The notes beneath the pieces were generated by a model. The model saw only the letters and a program-made list of their open reading frames with translations. It had not been told where the DNA came from and did no database searches. A program made the position numbers and the translations under genes. 64,000 bases of DNA from Selaginella moellendorffii (taxonomy: Eukaryota; Streptophyta; Lycopodiopsida; Selaginellales; Selaginellaceae): the NCBI RefSeq assembly GCF_000143415.4, contig NW_003314381.1, positions 167,903 through 231,902 of the forward strand, written 5' to 3'. Below are positions 45,701 to 54,962 of this stretch, one piece after another (within the stretch, counting starts at the first letter, position 1; each line of letters starts with the position of its first letter).

Positions 45701-46349
45701 ACCGTACGCTTGGGAACTCCTCCAGCCCGGACTCCTGGAGTCCTGGGCCAGCAGCTCCGAGAAGCTTGGAGAGACGATCAAGCCACGGCTGCTATGTTCG
45801 TCGCCAGCCCCGCCAGCTCCACCATCCCCGGGAGCTCCTCCAAGCAGCTCTCCTCGATCGGGCAGCTGAGAAAGGCGGCGATCGAGCGGACCACCTGAGA
45901 AGCTCCAGCGGCGCGAGGCCTCACAGCACACCGATAGCCTGTACGACATATGGGGGGATCACTTTGGAGAGATCTCCAGCACGCTGTCCACGCCCATAGG
46001 CAGCCCCGGCCACTACACGCCTCATGCCACGGACCAGTCACTCTTCTCGCGCACTCTTCCAGCCATCTCCAGCGCCGCCGCCAGCCACTATGGGTTCCAG
46101 GAGGAGAAGCTCGCTTGGTCCGCCGCCACCACGGCCACCACGGCCACCACCGCCACCACCGCCACCTCCACCACCACCATCGACAGCGGCGACGAGAAAG
46201 ACGATTCTCTGAGCTCGGAAGAACTGGCCAATGCTTGGAATTTGCTTGGCTTCTCTCCGGTGGACGCGTACGCCGAGCCACCATCGCCGCCGCCACCGAT
46301 CTTCCTCGAGTGGAACGCGGAGTCGATATACACCACCATTGTCTCGTAG
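42711..46349 (+). CDS. TMEM131-like single-pass membrane protein, frameshift near the C-terminus
   Basis: ATG 42711 opens a signal peptide with a run of Leu (MSTVHLLLLLLLLLVRS). Exon 1 runs to 43952 and exon 2 starts at 44021. The long extracytoplasmic part has beta-sandwich, PapD-like repeats (PRSLEFNQQALFSPSIKFLT, WIKILQATSTDKQFFIQALD, KCDWTGLLFVKNNFTGLEWI, KNFQVKNTGSVVLEVRRIDL). One transmembrane helix (LPVSVCALVLVLGVFSWLLV, near 44895-44955) precedes a Ser/Lys/Pro-rich tail. The frame stops at 45898, but the next frame carries on for about 150 codons with family-like content (LYDIWGDHFGEISSTLSTP, EELANAWNLLGFSPVDAYA) to TAG 46347-46349, so one base is missing or extra just before 45896. 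TMEM131 proteins assist secretion of cargo such as collagen in animals; the plant role is unknown. Confidence 0.82.
46127..46184 (+). repeat. ACC/GCC triplet microsatellite in the TMEM131-like tail
   Basis: CCACCACGGCCACC and related units over about 58 bp, coding for Ala-Thr repeats in the continued frame. Length may vary between individuals. Confidence 0.8.
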
Positions 46350-46761
46350 CTACAAAGCTAGCTCCTCGAGGGGTCATATAGATCACTCCAATGTAATGTA
46401 AAGACAATATATTCGATCGATGATTTCAAAGAGCTAGACCTCTGGTGGATGGACGAGCTTGGCAGATCTTTCCTCCGAAAGAAAAGAAGCTTGCAATCAT
46501 TGGCAAGAATGCCTAGAAGAGGTGTATCTTCCAAAAGTTTGTTTGGACGAATCTACAAGAACACGCTCGTCATACAAACAAAACAAAACAAAAGGAGAGA
46601 AAGAAAGACAAACACTTACATTTCTTCCACGATCGTAGTTTCGCGCCATCCAAGCTCGAACTCTGGAAAAGGAACTTAGAAGAAGTTTTCGCGCTCTCAA
46701 AGTTCCAAAGCTTCCATCCCCGGCCGTGCTCGATCGAGTGAATGATCACACACTGCCAGTG

Positions 46762-48309
46762 TCAAGCAATGGAGTGGCGAAAGCTCCTGTGCGCCAAGTC
46801 GTCCGCGCAGTCGGGCCCCTGGTCCACGTACCACTTCTCCGCGTCTGGATAGAAGCCATCCACGGGCATCCCCGCGAGCGAGCTATCATCCGCCTCGCTC
46901 AGCGCTCCACACTCCTTGGGCCTCTGCTCGTAAGCCGGCGGCGAGGGAGCTTTCGTCGGGCTCTTGTTGTGGACGATCTTCTTCGCAGCCTTTCTTCGTT
47001 TCTGGAGCGAATCCATCACGTCGCTTGCAAACTCTGGCTTATCCTTCCCCAGGCTTTCCTGCCATGCGTCAAACACAGGCACGATCGCAAGCCTGTCGTC
47101 CCCCCTGTCCGAGCTCATCGAAGCCTTGAGCTTGAGGCTCACGCTCTGGAGCTCCTGCCCGATGCTACCGAGCGACTCGAAAGGTATCCGCGTGATCCTT
47201 CCCTCGAGAGAAGCCAGCTCCGCTCGCAGCTCACGAACTTTCCTCAGAGCCGACGCATGCGCTTCCTCCGTCACCTTCTCCAGCAGCAGCCCCGACACCT
47301 CCGTCATGTTGGTCGAATCGATCAGCTGGTTTATCACCATCCCGGTGGACTCCTGCGGGCCGGGATCATGCCCCGAGTGGACAGGATACAGCTTGAACGT
47401 CGCGGACCCTTCCTCCTGGTACGTGAAACTCTTGTCCTTGTAGCTGTAGTTCGTGATGGGAACGATCGCCCGGATGCGAAAGCCGCAGCCGCAGCGATTA
47501 GAGATGAACTTGTTGTTGGTTTTTTTCTTCCCGGTCTTCTTCACGTTTGGCTCGCCGGCGCGGTGGCAGCAGTAGTCCTTCACCTCGGCTAGAAACGGCT
47601 TGTAGCGGATGTACTTCTGGCGGATGCAAAGTATCACCTTGTACTTGGCGGCGAGCTGCTGGAGCCGGTGCGGCACGTCCTTGGCGAGGAGCTCCATCGT
47701 CTCGGTGTACTCGAACCTCCTCCTCTTGTGGAGGCCATTGTGATCGCCCTCCGAGTTGCAAACCGGGCAGGCCGAGACGCAAACTCTCACGTACGACTCT
47801 GGAATGCCGTAGAACTTGGCACCCACCGTCCACACCTGCTTGATCCGGTCGATGGTGTCTTTCAATCCCAGGTGCTTGAGATCCGCGTCGGCGTGGAAGC
47901 CCTGGACGATCTCCTGCCACTGGTCGATGTAGGGGACGAACTGCTGAGGATTGCTCTTGAAGTAGAGGAGCTCGTTGCCGTGCTCGTCCACCTGTGCGTG
48001 GAGCTTGTCCTGGATCCTCTTCCACCCGGTTTGATACGCCGTGTCCTCGTGCCGGTCCTTCCACACCGCTCGCCAGGAGGAGAGAATGGAGGTCGGGGTG
48101 GCGAGCTTGATCTCCTCCGGGTGGGCGTAGCGCTTGGCGAGCACGCACTGGACCATGAGCTGGTGTGACGCGCGATTGAATGTGTAGAACTGCGTGGAGA
48201 CGAATGGCTCCGGGTCGACGACTATGGCGGAGATGATCTGACCTTCGTCGCCCTCGAACTCCGGCTCCGAGAAGAGCTCTTGCTGCGTGTCCGGCGCCAT
48301 GGACGCCAT
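46762..48309 (-). CDS. Zinc-binding protein with integrase-H2C2-like and WRKY/GCM1-like motifs
   Basis: Intronless, 515 codons from ATG 48309 (the frame opens two codons earlier only at a GTG). An N-terminal region (STQFYTFNRASHQLMVQCVL) is followed by H-x-GLKDTIDRIKQVWTVGAKFY-x-IPESYVRVC-x2-ACPVC, which has the spacing of the HHCC zinc knob of retroelement integrases. Next comes a Cys/His cluster (DYCCHRAGEP, SNRCGCGFRIRAIVP, FKLYPVHSGHDPG) reminiscent of the WRKY-GCM1/FAR1-like fold, then a helical, possibly coiled region (ALRKVRELRAELASLEGRIT) and a basic SLQKRRKAAKKIVHNK signal. It suggests a DNA-binding protein built from transposon parts. I do not know a named family member; function is inference. 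Its 3' end faces the TMEM131-like gene. Confidence 0.72.
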   Translation of the reverse strand: MASMAPDTQQELFSEPEFEGDEGQIISAIVVDPEPFVSTQFYTFNRASHQLMVQCVLAKRYAHPEEIKLATPTSILSSWRAVWKDRHEDTAYQTGWKRIQDKLHAQVDEHGNELLYFKSNPQQFVPYIDQWQEIVQGFHADADLKHLGLKDTIDRIKQVWTVGAKFYGIPESYVRVCVSACPVCNSEGDHNGLHKRRRFEYTETMELLAKDVPHRLQQLAAKYKVILCIRQKYIRYKPFLAEVKDYCCHRAGEPNVKKTGKKKTNNKFISNRCGCGFRIRAIVPITNYSYKDKSFTYQEEGSATFKLYPVHSGHDPGPQESTGMVINQLIDSTNMTEVSGLLLEKVTEEAHASALRKVRELRAELASLEGRITRIPFESLGSIGQELQSVSLKLKASMSSDRGDDRLAIVPVFDAWQESLGKDKPEFASDVMDSLQKRRKAAKKIVHNKSPTKAPSPPAYEQRPKECGALSEADDSSLAGMPVDGFYPDAEKWYVDQGPDCADDLAHRSFRHSIA

Positions 48310-48332
48310 CGCCACGGACCTAATTTCGATAG

Positions 48333-48341
48333 AACCCTAAA
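48333..48341 (-). promoter_or_regulatory. Telo-box-like motif
   Basis: AACCCTAAA about 25 bp upstream of the ATG at 48309, inside the roughly 100-bp gap to the PPR gene stop at 48413. Confidence 0.35.
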
Positions 48342-48412
48342 CTCTCCTCCCTGAGATTTCCAGCTCCACAGCCTTAGATCATCGCCATCGCGCCTGCCAG
48401 GCACCTGGATCC

Positions 48413-49978
48413 TTAGATTATCGCAATCGCGCCTAGACACCGCCAATCCAGTGGATCCGGCACGAACGGCATGCTCTCCAGCAGATCCCTCGCGCCCGCG
48501 AGGTATTTCGCGCGGCCCAGCGCATCGATCACGCAGCAGTGGTGCTGCCTCGTCGGCTGGAGCGCGTAATCCACGGTCATCGACCGGAAGCACGCCCTGG
48601 CGCGACTGAAATCTCCAACCCGGCTACACGCCGCAAGGACGCAGCTGAAGGAAGTGTCCCTGGGATCGATAGCCATCGCCGGGAGCGCGAAGAAGAGATC
48701 GATCGCGTCGAGAGATCTCCCGCCGTGGAGGAGCGCCGCCAGCATTGCGTTCCAGGAATCCACATTGTGGCCAGGCATCCGCAAGAACAGGGTTTTCGCC
48801 TCTCGAATATGCCCGTTCCGAGAATATGCCGTCAGCATTGCTATCCAGGAGACGAGATTCCTTTCCTCCATTCTATCAAACGCGAGCTTCGCGTCGGCAA
48901 GACGCCCTTCCTGGGCAAATGCGTGAATCGCTGTCGTCCACGTATAAACATCTCTTTCCTTCATTTTTTTAAAGGTATCTCTTGCACAGTCGGAGTGCTG
49001 GTTATTGGTATATGCCGCGAGTAGCACGTTTTGGGCGATGAGATTCCCATCGCTCAGGCAAAGGGCATCTTCTAGATGCCCATTTGAGGCATATGCTGCA
49101 AGCATAGCATTTCTAGATATGGCATTTTCCTCCGGGCAAGAGTCGAATATTCGTTTGGCTTGCTCTACGCGGCCAGCTAAGCTGTAAGCGTTGAGCATTG
49201 CAGTGTGTGCCACGACGTTTCTCTCCAGCATGGAAGAGAATATGCTCTTGGCATCCTCGAGATGCCCTTCCCGGGCATACGCGACTATCGCGGCCGTTGA
49301 TGAGAAGATGTTTTGCTCTGGCATTTTGGAAATTAGGGTTCTTGCGTCGCGCAGGTGCCCGGCGGTAGCCAGGGCTTCCAGGAGGATCGTGAAGGAGACG
49401 ATGTCACGCCGCGGCATGGCTCTAAACAGGTACTCGGCCTCGTCGACGCAGCCGGATCGAGCAGCCGCCGCGAGCATCGCATTCCAGGAGACGACATTTC
49501 GCTCCGGCATGGATTCAAAGGCGCGCCGCGATTTCTCCAGGATCCCCGGATGATCGCCGCAAATGATCATCGCGGTCCAGCACACGATGTCGCGCTCGGG
49601 CAGGGAATCAAAGAGCTCCCAGGCGGCGGCGGCGTGGCCGGACTGGGCGAATTCTCGCAGCATCGCGGTGCTGGACACGAGGCAGTGCTCGGGCATGGAA
49701 TCGAAGACGCGCTTGGCATCGGCGGCGCCATGGGCTCGCGCCAGGCAGCACAGCAGCATCGACCAGGAGATCAGATTCCTCTCGCGCATCGCCTGGAAGA
49801 GATCCTGGGCGTCGCGCAGATGCCCGTGCTCGGCAAATGCGGCAAGCATCGCGTTCCACGACACAAGATCGTGCTCGGGCATTCGATCGAAGAGATCCTT
49901 TGCGCGATCCAAGTGGCCAGCGCGTGAGAGGGCAGTGATCATCGCGGTCTGGGACCTGAGGGAAAGGCTTGGCTCCAT
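48413..49978 (-). CDS. PPR protein, S-type repeats, 521 residues
   Basis: Intronless. ATG 49978 (MEPSLSLRSQTAMITALSRAG); the frame runs 19 codons further upstream only with a GTG. Nearly the whole protein is a tandem of 31-residue motifs, each close to ERNVVSWNAMLAAAARSG followed by an acidic helix (xxDAKxLFxxMP), about 15 in number, which is the S type of PLS-class PPRs. The C-terminal end (SRVGDFSRARACFRSMTVDY, then RQHHCCVIDALGRA, WRCLGA) resembles the start of the E region but stops without E+ or DYW. PPRs bind organellar RNA and PLS types mostly guide C-to-U editing. No clear transit peptide is seen. Part of this gene was copied to 55862-56062. Confidence 0.92.
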   Translation of the reverse strand: MEPSLSLRSQTAMITALSRAGHLDRAKDLFDRMPEHDLVSWNAMLAAFAEHGHLRDAQDLFQAMRERNLISWSMLLCCLARAHGAADAKRVFDSMPEHCLVSSTAMLREFAQSGHAAAAWELFDSLPERDIVCWTAMIICGDHPGILEKSRRAFESMPERNVVSWNAMLAAAARSGCVDEAEYLFRAMPRRDIVSFTILLEALATAGHLRDARTLISKMPEQNIFSSTAAIVAYAREGHLEDAKSIFSSMLERNVVAHTAMLNAYSLAGRVEQAKRIFDSCPEENAISRNAMLAAYASNGHLEDALCLSDGNLIAQNVLLAAYTNNQHSDCARDTFKKMKERDVYTWTTAIHAFAQEGRLADAKLAFDRMEERNLVSWIAMLTAYSRNGHIREAKTLFLRMPGHNVDSWNAMLAALLHGGRSLDAIDLFFALPAMAIDPRDTSFSCVLAACSRVGDFSRARACFRSMTVDYALQPTRQHHCCVIDALGRAKYLAGARDLLESMPFVPDPLDWRCLGAIAII

Positions 49979-50739
49979 TCTTAGTCTCTGACGACCGAGG
50001 CGCGAATTTAAGTGATCTATATATGGTTTAACCACCAGGATTGGAATTTAGGAGGAATTGGGTGACATAGGAGGGTGGAGACAATCATCTGGGCAGTTTA
50101 TTTAAATCCCTCATGATTCTTGCTTCTCATGCTTTTTGGGTGGCACTACAAACCATGTAAACAAAATATGAATGATGAATGAGTGAATTTATACCATTGC
50201 ATCAAGGACTCCAACTATTATCCTGGCATGGTATGTTACCGACTTAATTATGGCAAGATTTAAGATGGCATCACAGAAACCTAAAATGACGTGAGCTATC
50301 TTTCTGTCTAGGCTTAGCCCATTTAACTCGATCTAGCCATTGGTAGGCGTTAGATTGAATTACAACTGCCAGGTTCTCCAGAACCCAAGTTCTGGAGAAC
50401 CCTCTCATCCTCAAATAACATTATGCTTTCACCATATTGTTAAGGCCATTCCTCGGTCATGGGCTCACTCGTTCCCTCCAAAACACTGGTCGCCCTACCT
50501 GGGAACTCCTTCATCAACACAAGTACATTGCTTATTTATCAGTGACAGATGTGCTCACATTCAGAACCTAAGCACTAATATAACATACAACTACTTAAAG
50601 GAGACAGATTCACTCATTGAATATTGGAGCACCATATAGGATGCTAATACCATATGGAATGGTGGATGCAGACTTAACAGGGGATTTAGATGATAGGTGA
50701 TCTACAACTGAGTACATTTTTTAAAAGTTTTCTAATGCT
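49979..50739. other. Intergenic, no gene seen
   Basis: Promoter side of the PPR gene, then AT-rich DNA. No recognisable coding or repeat signal. Confidence 0.55.
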
Positions 50740-51158
50740 GTTGTTCCTGGCACAGTTAGAAACAATGAAGAGTGGCATTCTCAATATGTGAAGCTGAGTA
50801 CTATGTAGTGACAGAAGCTACCAAAGAAGGACTTTAGATTTGGAAACTCTTTTGAGACATCAGTCTTGAAATTCAAGCACCAACAAACATCTACAATGAT
50901 AACATGGCATGCTTGTAGTCCATTCTGAATGTAGCTATAATGATAAGAGGAAAAATCCAACACTAGGAACTTCTACGCCTTCAAGAATTGTTTCCAATAC
51001 ATCATGGGAGGAACAAGCCATTCGATATGTTCCACGCCCTCATTTGTGACAGGATTCAACATGGTTTCAGATTTGCTCATAAAGATTACACTCACTAAAC
51101 AATTCAGGATTTGGCAACCAAGATTATTTATTCAATCTCCAAAATCAGATGAGGGGAG
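50740..51158 (+). mobile_element. Ty1/copia remnant: RNase H end and polypurine tract
   Basis: Broken frames give AEYYVVTEATKE followed by a stop and IWKLF, then IYNDNMAC, the pattern of copia RNase H ('EAEY.A...A..E..W...ll..l', '..DN.a'), and later text resembling the RKHIE..YH end region. Close by, GATGAGGGGAG at 51149-51159 is a polypurine tract followed by TGTTGGAG, a typical copia LTR start. Many stops and frame changes mean an old relic. The rest of the element is missing. Confidence 0.7.
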
Positions 51159-51215
51159 TGTTGGAGCCGAATCAATATAGGATGTATATAGTCTTAGGGT
51201 TTCAATTCATTTTAT
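51159..51215 (+). repeat. Start of a copia-type LTR (truncated)
   Basis: TGTTGGAGCC follows the purine tract. The end of the LTR cannot be seen; by about 51215 the sequence has become a PPR-gene fragment. Confidence 0.45.
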
Positions 51216-51440
51216 CACTCCAATGCTCAGAGATTCAAGGTTTTCAGAGATGACATTATTAAGAAAGACTTCATCAACCTGTACACTAAGTTTAACTTCA
51301 ACCAAGCCGACCAAGTGTTCTAGGATATCTCACCAGACATGGCTTCCTGGAACTCGATTATGCTCTGCTCGAACGCTAGAGCTGTTCCTTGAGATGCAGC
51401 TACAAGGAATTGCCCTAGAAGTAGTCTTCAACCAGCCCTA
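51215..51440 (+). pseudogene. PPR fragment derived from the 56326-59838 gene or a close paralogue
   Basis: In one frame: VFRDDIIKKDFINLYTKF, then NQADQVF, a stop, DIS, and ASWNSIM; in a shifted frame LELFLEMQLQGI. The 1170-residue PPR has the matching segment (VFRDDVIKHGFINLYAKLGN, LNQADQVFQDISRRDVVSWN, ALELFLEMQLQGIPP). The fragment is on the plus strand, opposite to the gene, and carries a stop plus frame change, so it is a dead copy. Confidence 0.88.
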
Positions 51441-52040
51441 ATTTATATAGTCGCGAACTGAAGACGTGGCCTTAAACTGAGAAGCAGATGATGACGTGTC
51501 TTCCAAGCGAAATCCAATGCCTGAAAACTTAGGAGGATTTTGTTCTTCGACGCTAAATGCGACGATAGACAAGGAGTTGGAACGAGAGGAACAACGCCAC
51601 GCAGTGGAAGACTCAAGTTGTTTGGGCGAAGTTCGAGACGATGACGAAAGCTGGGTGTCTTACTGGATAGAGTGCGTGTGGGAAGAGACGAGTGTCTGAG
51701 CTCGTCTGCATTGCAATACGATTTAGTGAGTGCTAAGGACGATGCTGGAGCTGGAATATCACCCACTGTTAAAGTCTGGAGCGCAATGTGCTGATGACGC
51801 TCAGCTCGCTAGGTTTGCCAGTGCGTTGCGGAGCGAGGAATGATCTGCAGAGAAAGATGGAAGTTCAAAGCTCACGAAACATAGCAACTACTGGTTCCGG
51901 CTGCACTGAAAGGAAAGAGGCTGCTTCAACAGTAGGAGAAAAACTTGCCTCAAGGAAAGAAAAACTTGAAACTCTCCCTGTTGTGACTGCTGAAAGAGAA
52001 GACTCGACCAGAAAAAACAGAAAACCTCACAAACATAGAA
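51441..52040. other. No recognisable gene
   Basis: Between two PPR relics. Open frames of up to about 107 codons exist on both strands, with no recognisable content. Confidence 0.45.
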
Positions 52041-52594
52041 CAACCACTTCATGATACGGGAGCAGCACTCAACGCTTGGGCAACTTGGAGCGAGCAGAGC
52101 AACTCTGGGAGCTCATGTCAGCAGAGGCAGGAGTGGAGCTCGCTGTTGTCTCGTGTAACACCTTGATCAATGGATATTTCGAGGCCGGGGACAACGAGCA
52201 AGCGCTGGCCGTCTTCTTACAACACGCTTGTCAAGGTTTACGGACGATGACAGCTGATCCTTCTCTGGAGAGAGATAAACACTCGATCAGCGGACGAAGA
52301 CAGAGACAAACCTTGGTGGTGGGAGCCGGATGCGGCGCTGCATGACAGCCTCATCGACTAATTCGTGCGAGGGGGATATTTTCAGCTGGTGGACTGCATG
52401 GATCGGCAGGGAATCTACACGGGGCGAGCCAAGGCCAAGTACAAGCGATAGCTTTATGCAAACCTTTACACCATCCGAGAGGAGAAAGGCCAAGACGGCC
52501 GAGAGGAGACGCGCAGTGGAGGCGTTTATGTTCTGGGTGGGAACCCTTTCGAGTAAGAAAATCACAAGCTTACTTGGAAATCCTTGGAGATGAG
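52041..52594 (+). pseudogene. PPR gene fragment (P-type end)
   Basis: GNLERAEQLWELMSAEAGVE and VVSCNTLINGYFEAGDNEQA form a P-type PPR motif near 52076-52230. Further on, in other frames, YFQLVDCMDRQGIYTGRAKA and REETRSGGVYVLGGNPFE resemble the non-PPR tail found after P-class repeats in some chloroplast PPR proteins. Stops and frame changes separate the parts. It does not match either neighbouring PPR gene, so it came from another locus. Confidence 0.6.
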
Positions 52595-52734
52595 GACGGG
52601 CAACGAAAGAAAATTAGATATCTTTGGAAAATCTCACCTGGAGGTTTTATCAGCTACGAGACGATGGAATATCTCACCTGGATGATGAGACGATGTAGCT
52701 CCGATCCTTGAGTGCTACATTGTCCCTGGTAGAT

Positions 52735-53250
52735 CTTGGAGTGTCATCAAGGATTTGTTGACGTGCGTTCCTTTTTCGAGACGAACACCAGCAGCCTCCG
52801 AGCCTGCAAGATCTTTGAAAAACAAACAGCTTACCAAAAAACGATTTTTAAGAGGGTAATCCATCGTCTCGACCGTCGTTTCTTTTGTCCCTGCTTTCAA
52901 TTACCTGTTACAAATATTACCTTCTCCAAATCAAAGACCTGATCTGGACTGCTCACAATCTCTTCACTTTTCAGTGAAGCCTAGATCAAATATCACGGAT
53001 TTTTCATGTATCCGAAGCTTCAGGAGCAAGCAAGTCGTTGATTTCTTCCTCGTACATTCCCATGTGTATCTGCGAAGATATGTTCCACAAAAAACACAAT
53101 TATTTGGTACTGAAAACGTCGCAGAGCACAATGACCCACGGATTGTATAGGTTTTGCCACTGCCATAAGCAAAACAAAAACGAAACTCCTGAATCCTTGA
53201 AGCCCAGATGAAACGAGATCCTTGGCATGGATTTCATACCACACTCGCGT
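52735..53250 (-). pseudogene. Kinesin-7 (CENP-E-like) motor-domain pseudogene
   Basis: Minus strand, in broken frames and in the right order: VYEIHAKDLVSSGLQGFR near 53240-53190; FVFVYGSGKTYTIRGS near 53185-53140 (the P-loop, normally GQTSSGKTHTM, here with residues missing); MYEEEINDLLAPEASD near 53065-53020; and DLAGSEAAGVRLEKGTHVNK then SLMTL near 52825-52745 (switch II and helix). EEINDLLAPE is typical of kinesin-7. Gaps, a stop after EASDT and frame changes show it is dead. It could be a processed or a fragmentary genomic copy; introns cannot be ruled out in the gaps. Confidence 0.85.
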
Positions 53251-53510
53251 TGGTCGAACATGTAGGATTGACCCAGCGCAAGAGCGCCGAGCGCATGCGA
53301 TCGTTCTAGCGCCCCATGCCAGTGCGGCGGCGCTCACCCGGATCGACCGAAATCATCTGGCCTTTTCTGTGGATCGATAGAAAACTCCAGACCGCTCTTC
53401 CTCTAGGCGCGCGTTTTATGAATTGCGGAGGAATTGCCTGTCGAGGGTAAAAGGTGATTGCTTCATGGTAAAACAAAGATAGGAGTTTCGTCAGCTTGTC
53501 AAGATTAAGA

Positions 53511-53583
53511 GCCGGCCTAGCTCAGCTGGTAGAGCGCAAGGCTCTTAACCTTGTGGTCGTGGGTTCGAGCCCCACGGCCGGCG
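53511..53583 (+). tRNA. tRNA-Lys (anticodon CTT)
   Basis: A full cloverleaf: acceptor GCCGGCC pairs with GGCCGGC; D arm GCTCAGCTGGTAGAGC; anticodon arm CAAGG-CTCTTAA-CCTTG with anticodon CTT; variable TGGTC; T arm GTGGG-TTCGAGC-CCCAC; discriminator G. No intron. The A box (TAGCTCAGCTGG) and B box (GGTTCGAGCCC) for RNA polymerase III are present. It decodes AAG. It stands alone within a region of pseudogenes. Confidence 0.97.
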
Positions 53584-53689
53584 AAACCAAAGCTATGCCA
53601 TTGTTTCAGTTTTGCTCGTTTGAAAAATCTTTCATGATCCACAGAGTTTGCGGCTTGGAAAGTTTCTTGAGCTATGGGGATCTTCCGTA

Positions 53690-54320
53690 AGAAGATGCAG
53701 ATATAACGCGCAGCAATTCGTCTACGCTGGCTGTATGGAAACCCAGAGGCCGAGGTAGAGGCACTCGGCTCCTGGAGGCCGAGAACTTGCTTGAGGTGAG
53801 GCAGATATGCGTGATCCTCTGCAAGCAAACCCACACCCCAGACAACTGGGAACCCAAGAACGTGACAGCCCAGGCGTTTGGAAAGTGGGGTGGCGTGGAG
53901 GAAGCCTGCCGCCAAGTCTTGGCATTCCGGGCAATCTTGGAGGCCTACATGAACAACGGGCATTTGGAGCCCTCGAGCAAAGTCGTCGTGGTGGATCCAG
54001 ATGATGGCAGCCTACACTCGCTACGGCAAGGTGGCGGAAGTGAGCGAGGTCTACAAAGAAGGCCCTGGGGTGGAGCTTGCTGCTGATTGCGTAGGCGAGA
54101 AACGGGCTGGTCGACATGAGGCCAACGAGATGTTCCAGATCGTGGATTCCACGCTCGCGCAGGCAATGTGGCGGCAGCAAAGGAGCTGTTCGATTCCATG
54201 GCCGCCAGGTCTTCCGGGAGCTGGAACTCGCTCGCGCGGGCATATGCGGCGCTGCCCAGCCATTCGTGTAGTGTTTCTCGAGCTGGACAAGGGGCTCGCT
54301 GGTCAAGAAGTTGCCTAGTG
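53690..54320 (+). pseudogene. PPR gene fragment with frame changes
   Basis: PPR-like pieces lie in successive frames: AILEAYMNNGHLE near 53930, then MMAAYTRYGKVAEVSEVYKE near 54001-54060, then AAAKELFDSMAARSSGSWNS and LARAYAAL near 54171-54255. These are S-type-like motifs. Frame changes between pieces and loss of repeat periodicity mark it as a relic. The source gene is not evident in this window. Confidence 0.65.
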
Positions 54321-54611
54321 TCTTTGACTGATGATTTTATTTGTGATCATAAAGAAGTTCAGCCTTCCCATTCTAAGGTGGACATTTTTTTTTTATCTGT
54401 AAGCTTTTCTTTTTAGCCTTCTCTCGACGATGATCTTAAGAAGAGAGATGAAACCCGAGAGAATCAAACGAGAGGTCACAGATAGTCAATGTAGTTGTGA
54501 GGGAAGCGAAATTTCCATAACTTCGAGAATTTTTGGAAGCTCTTCTCCAAGAAGAAAATGAAGAAGACCGATGTGTACAGGATTCACAGATCAAAACTTT
54601 AAGATGGAGTC

Positions 54612-54962
54612 CTCAGCCTGGGAGAGTTCATAGAGAAAGAAACCTTCTCTCATTTGTGTTTTACTTTTCTAGATGGGAGCTCTACTACGGTCCAAAGAGC
54701 AACAAGAAATTAAACGTGACCTTGAAAATGATACTGTTGCTGCTGGTATAAGGTACAAGCTTTTCGATGAATGTTTTGCTTTGCTAATTCCTCTGTCATG
54801 ATGTTTGTCTTGCCGCAGGAAGAACAGCAAACTAGTAGGGGGAAATCCAAGGATGTGAAGGTTCCACTACATCTGGAACTTTAACCTTCAATTAACTTTT
54901 CTGATATGTATTTGCAGGTCTCTGTAAACTTTGGCCAAAATCAATTTGTTTTCGATGTGGAG
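54612..54962 (+). pseudogene. SPRY-domain-like exon remnant
   Basis: An exon with canonical splice sites (TTGCAG before 54918, GTAAGT after 54962) encodes VSVNFGQNQFVFDVE, like the end of a SPRY domain of RanBP9/RNF123-type proteins (NFGQ.PFVFDI). Upstream in the same region GALLRSKEQQEIKRDLENDT and SKLVGGNPR could be other exons, but joining them needs a frame choice I cannot confirm. Either a fragment of a SPRY gene or a gene whose other exons I miss. Confidence 0.35.

Noticed and set aside
46726-47592. 288-codon open frame on the plus strand
   Set aside because: Antisense to the intact zinc-binding gene on the minus strand; the Arg/Leu/Pro-rich translation is a shadow of GC-rich codons.
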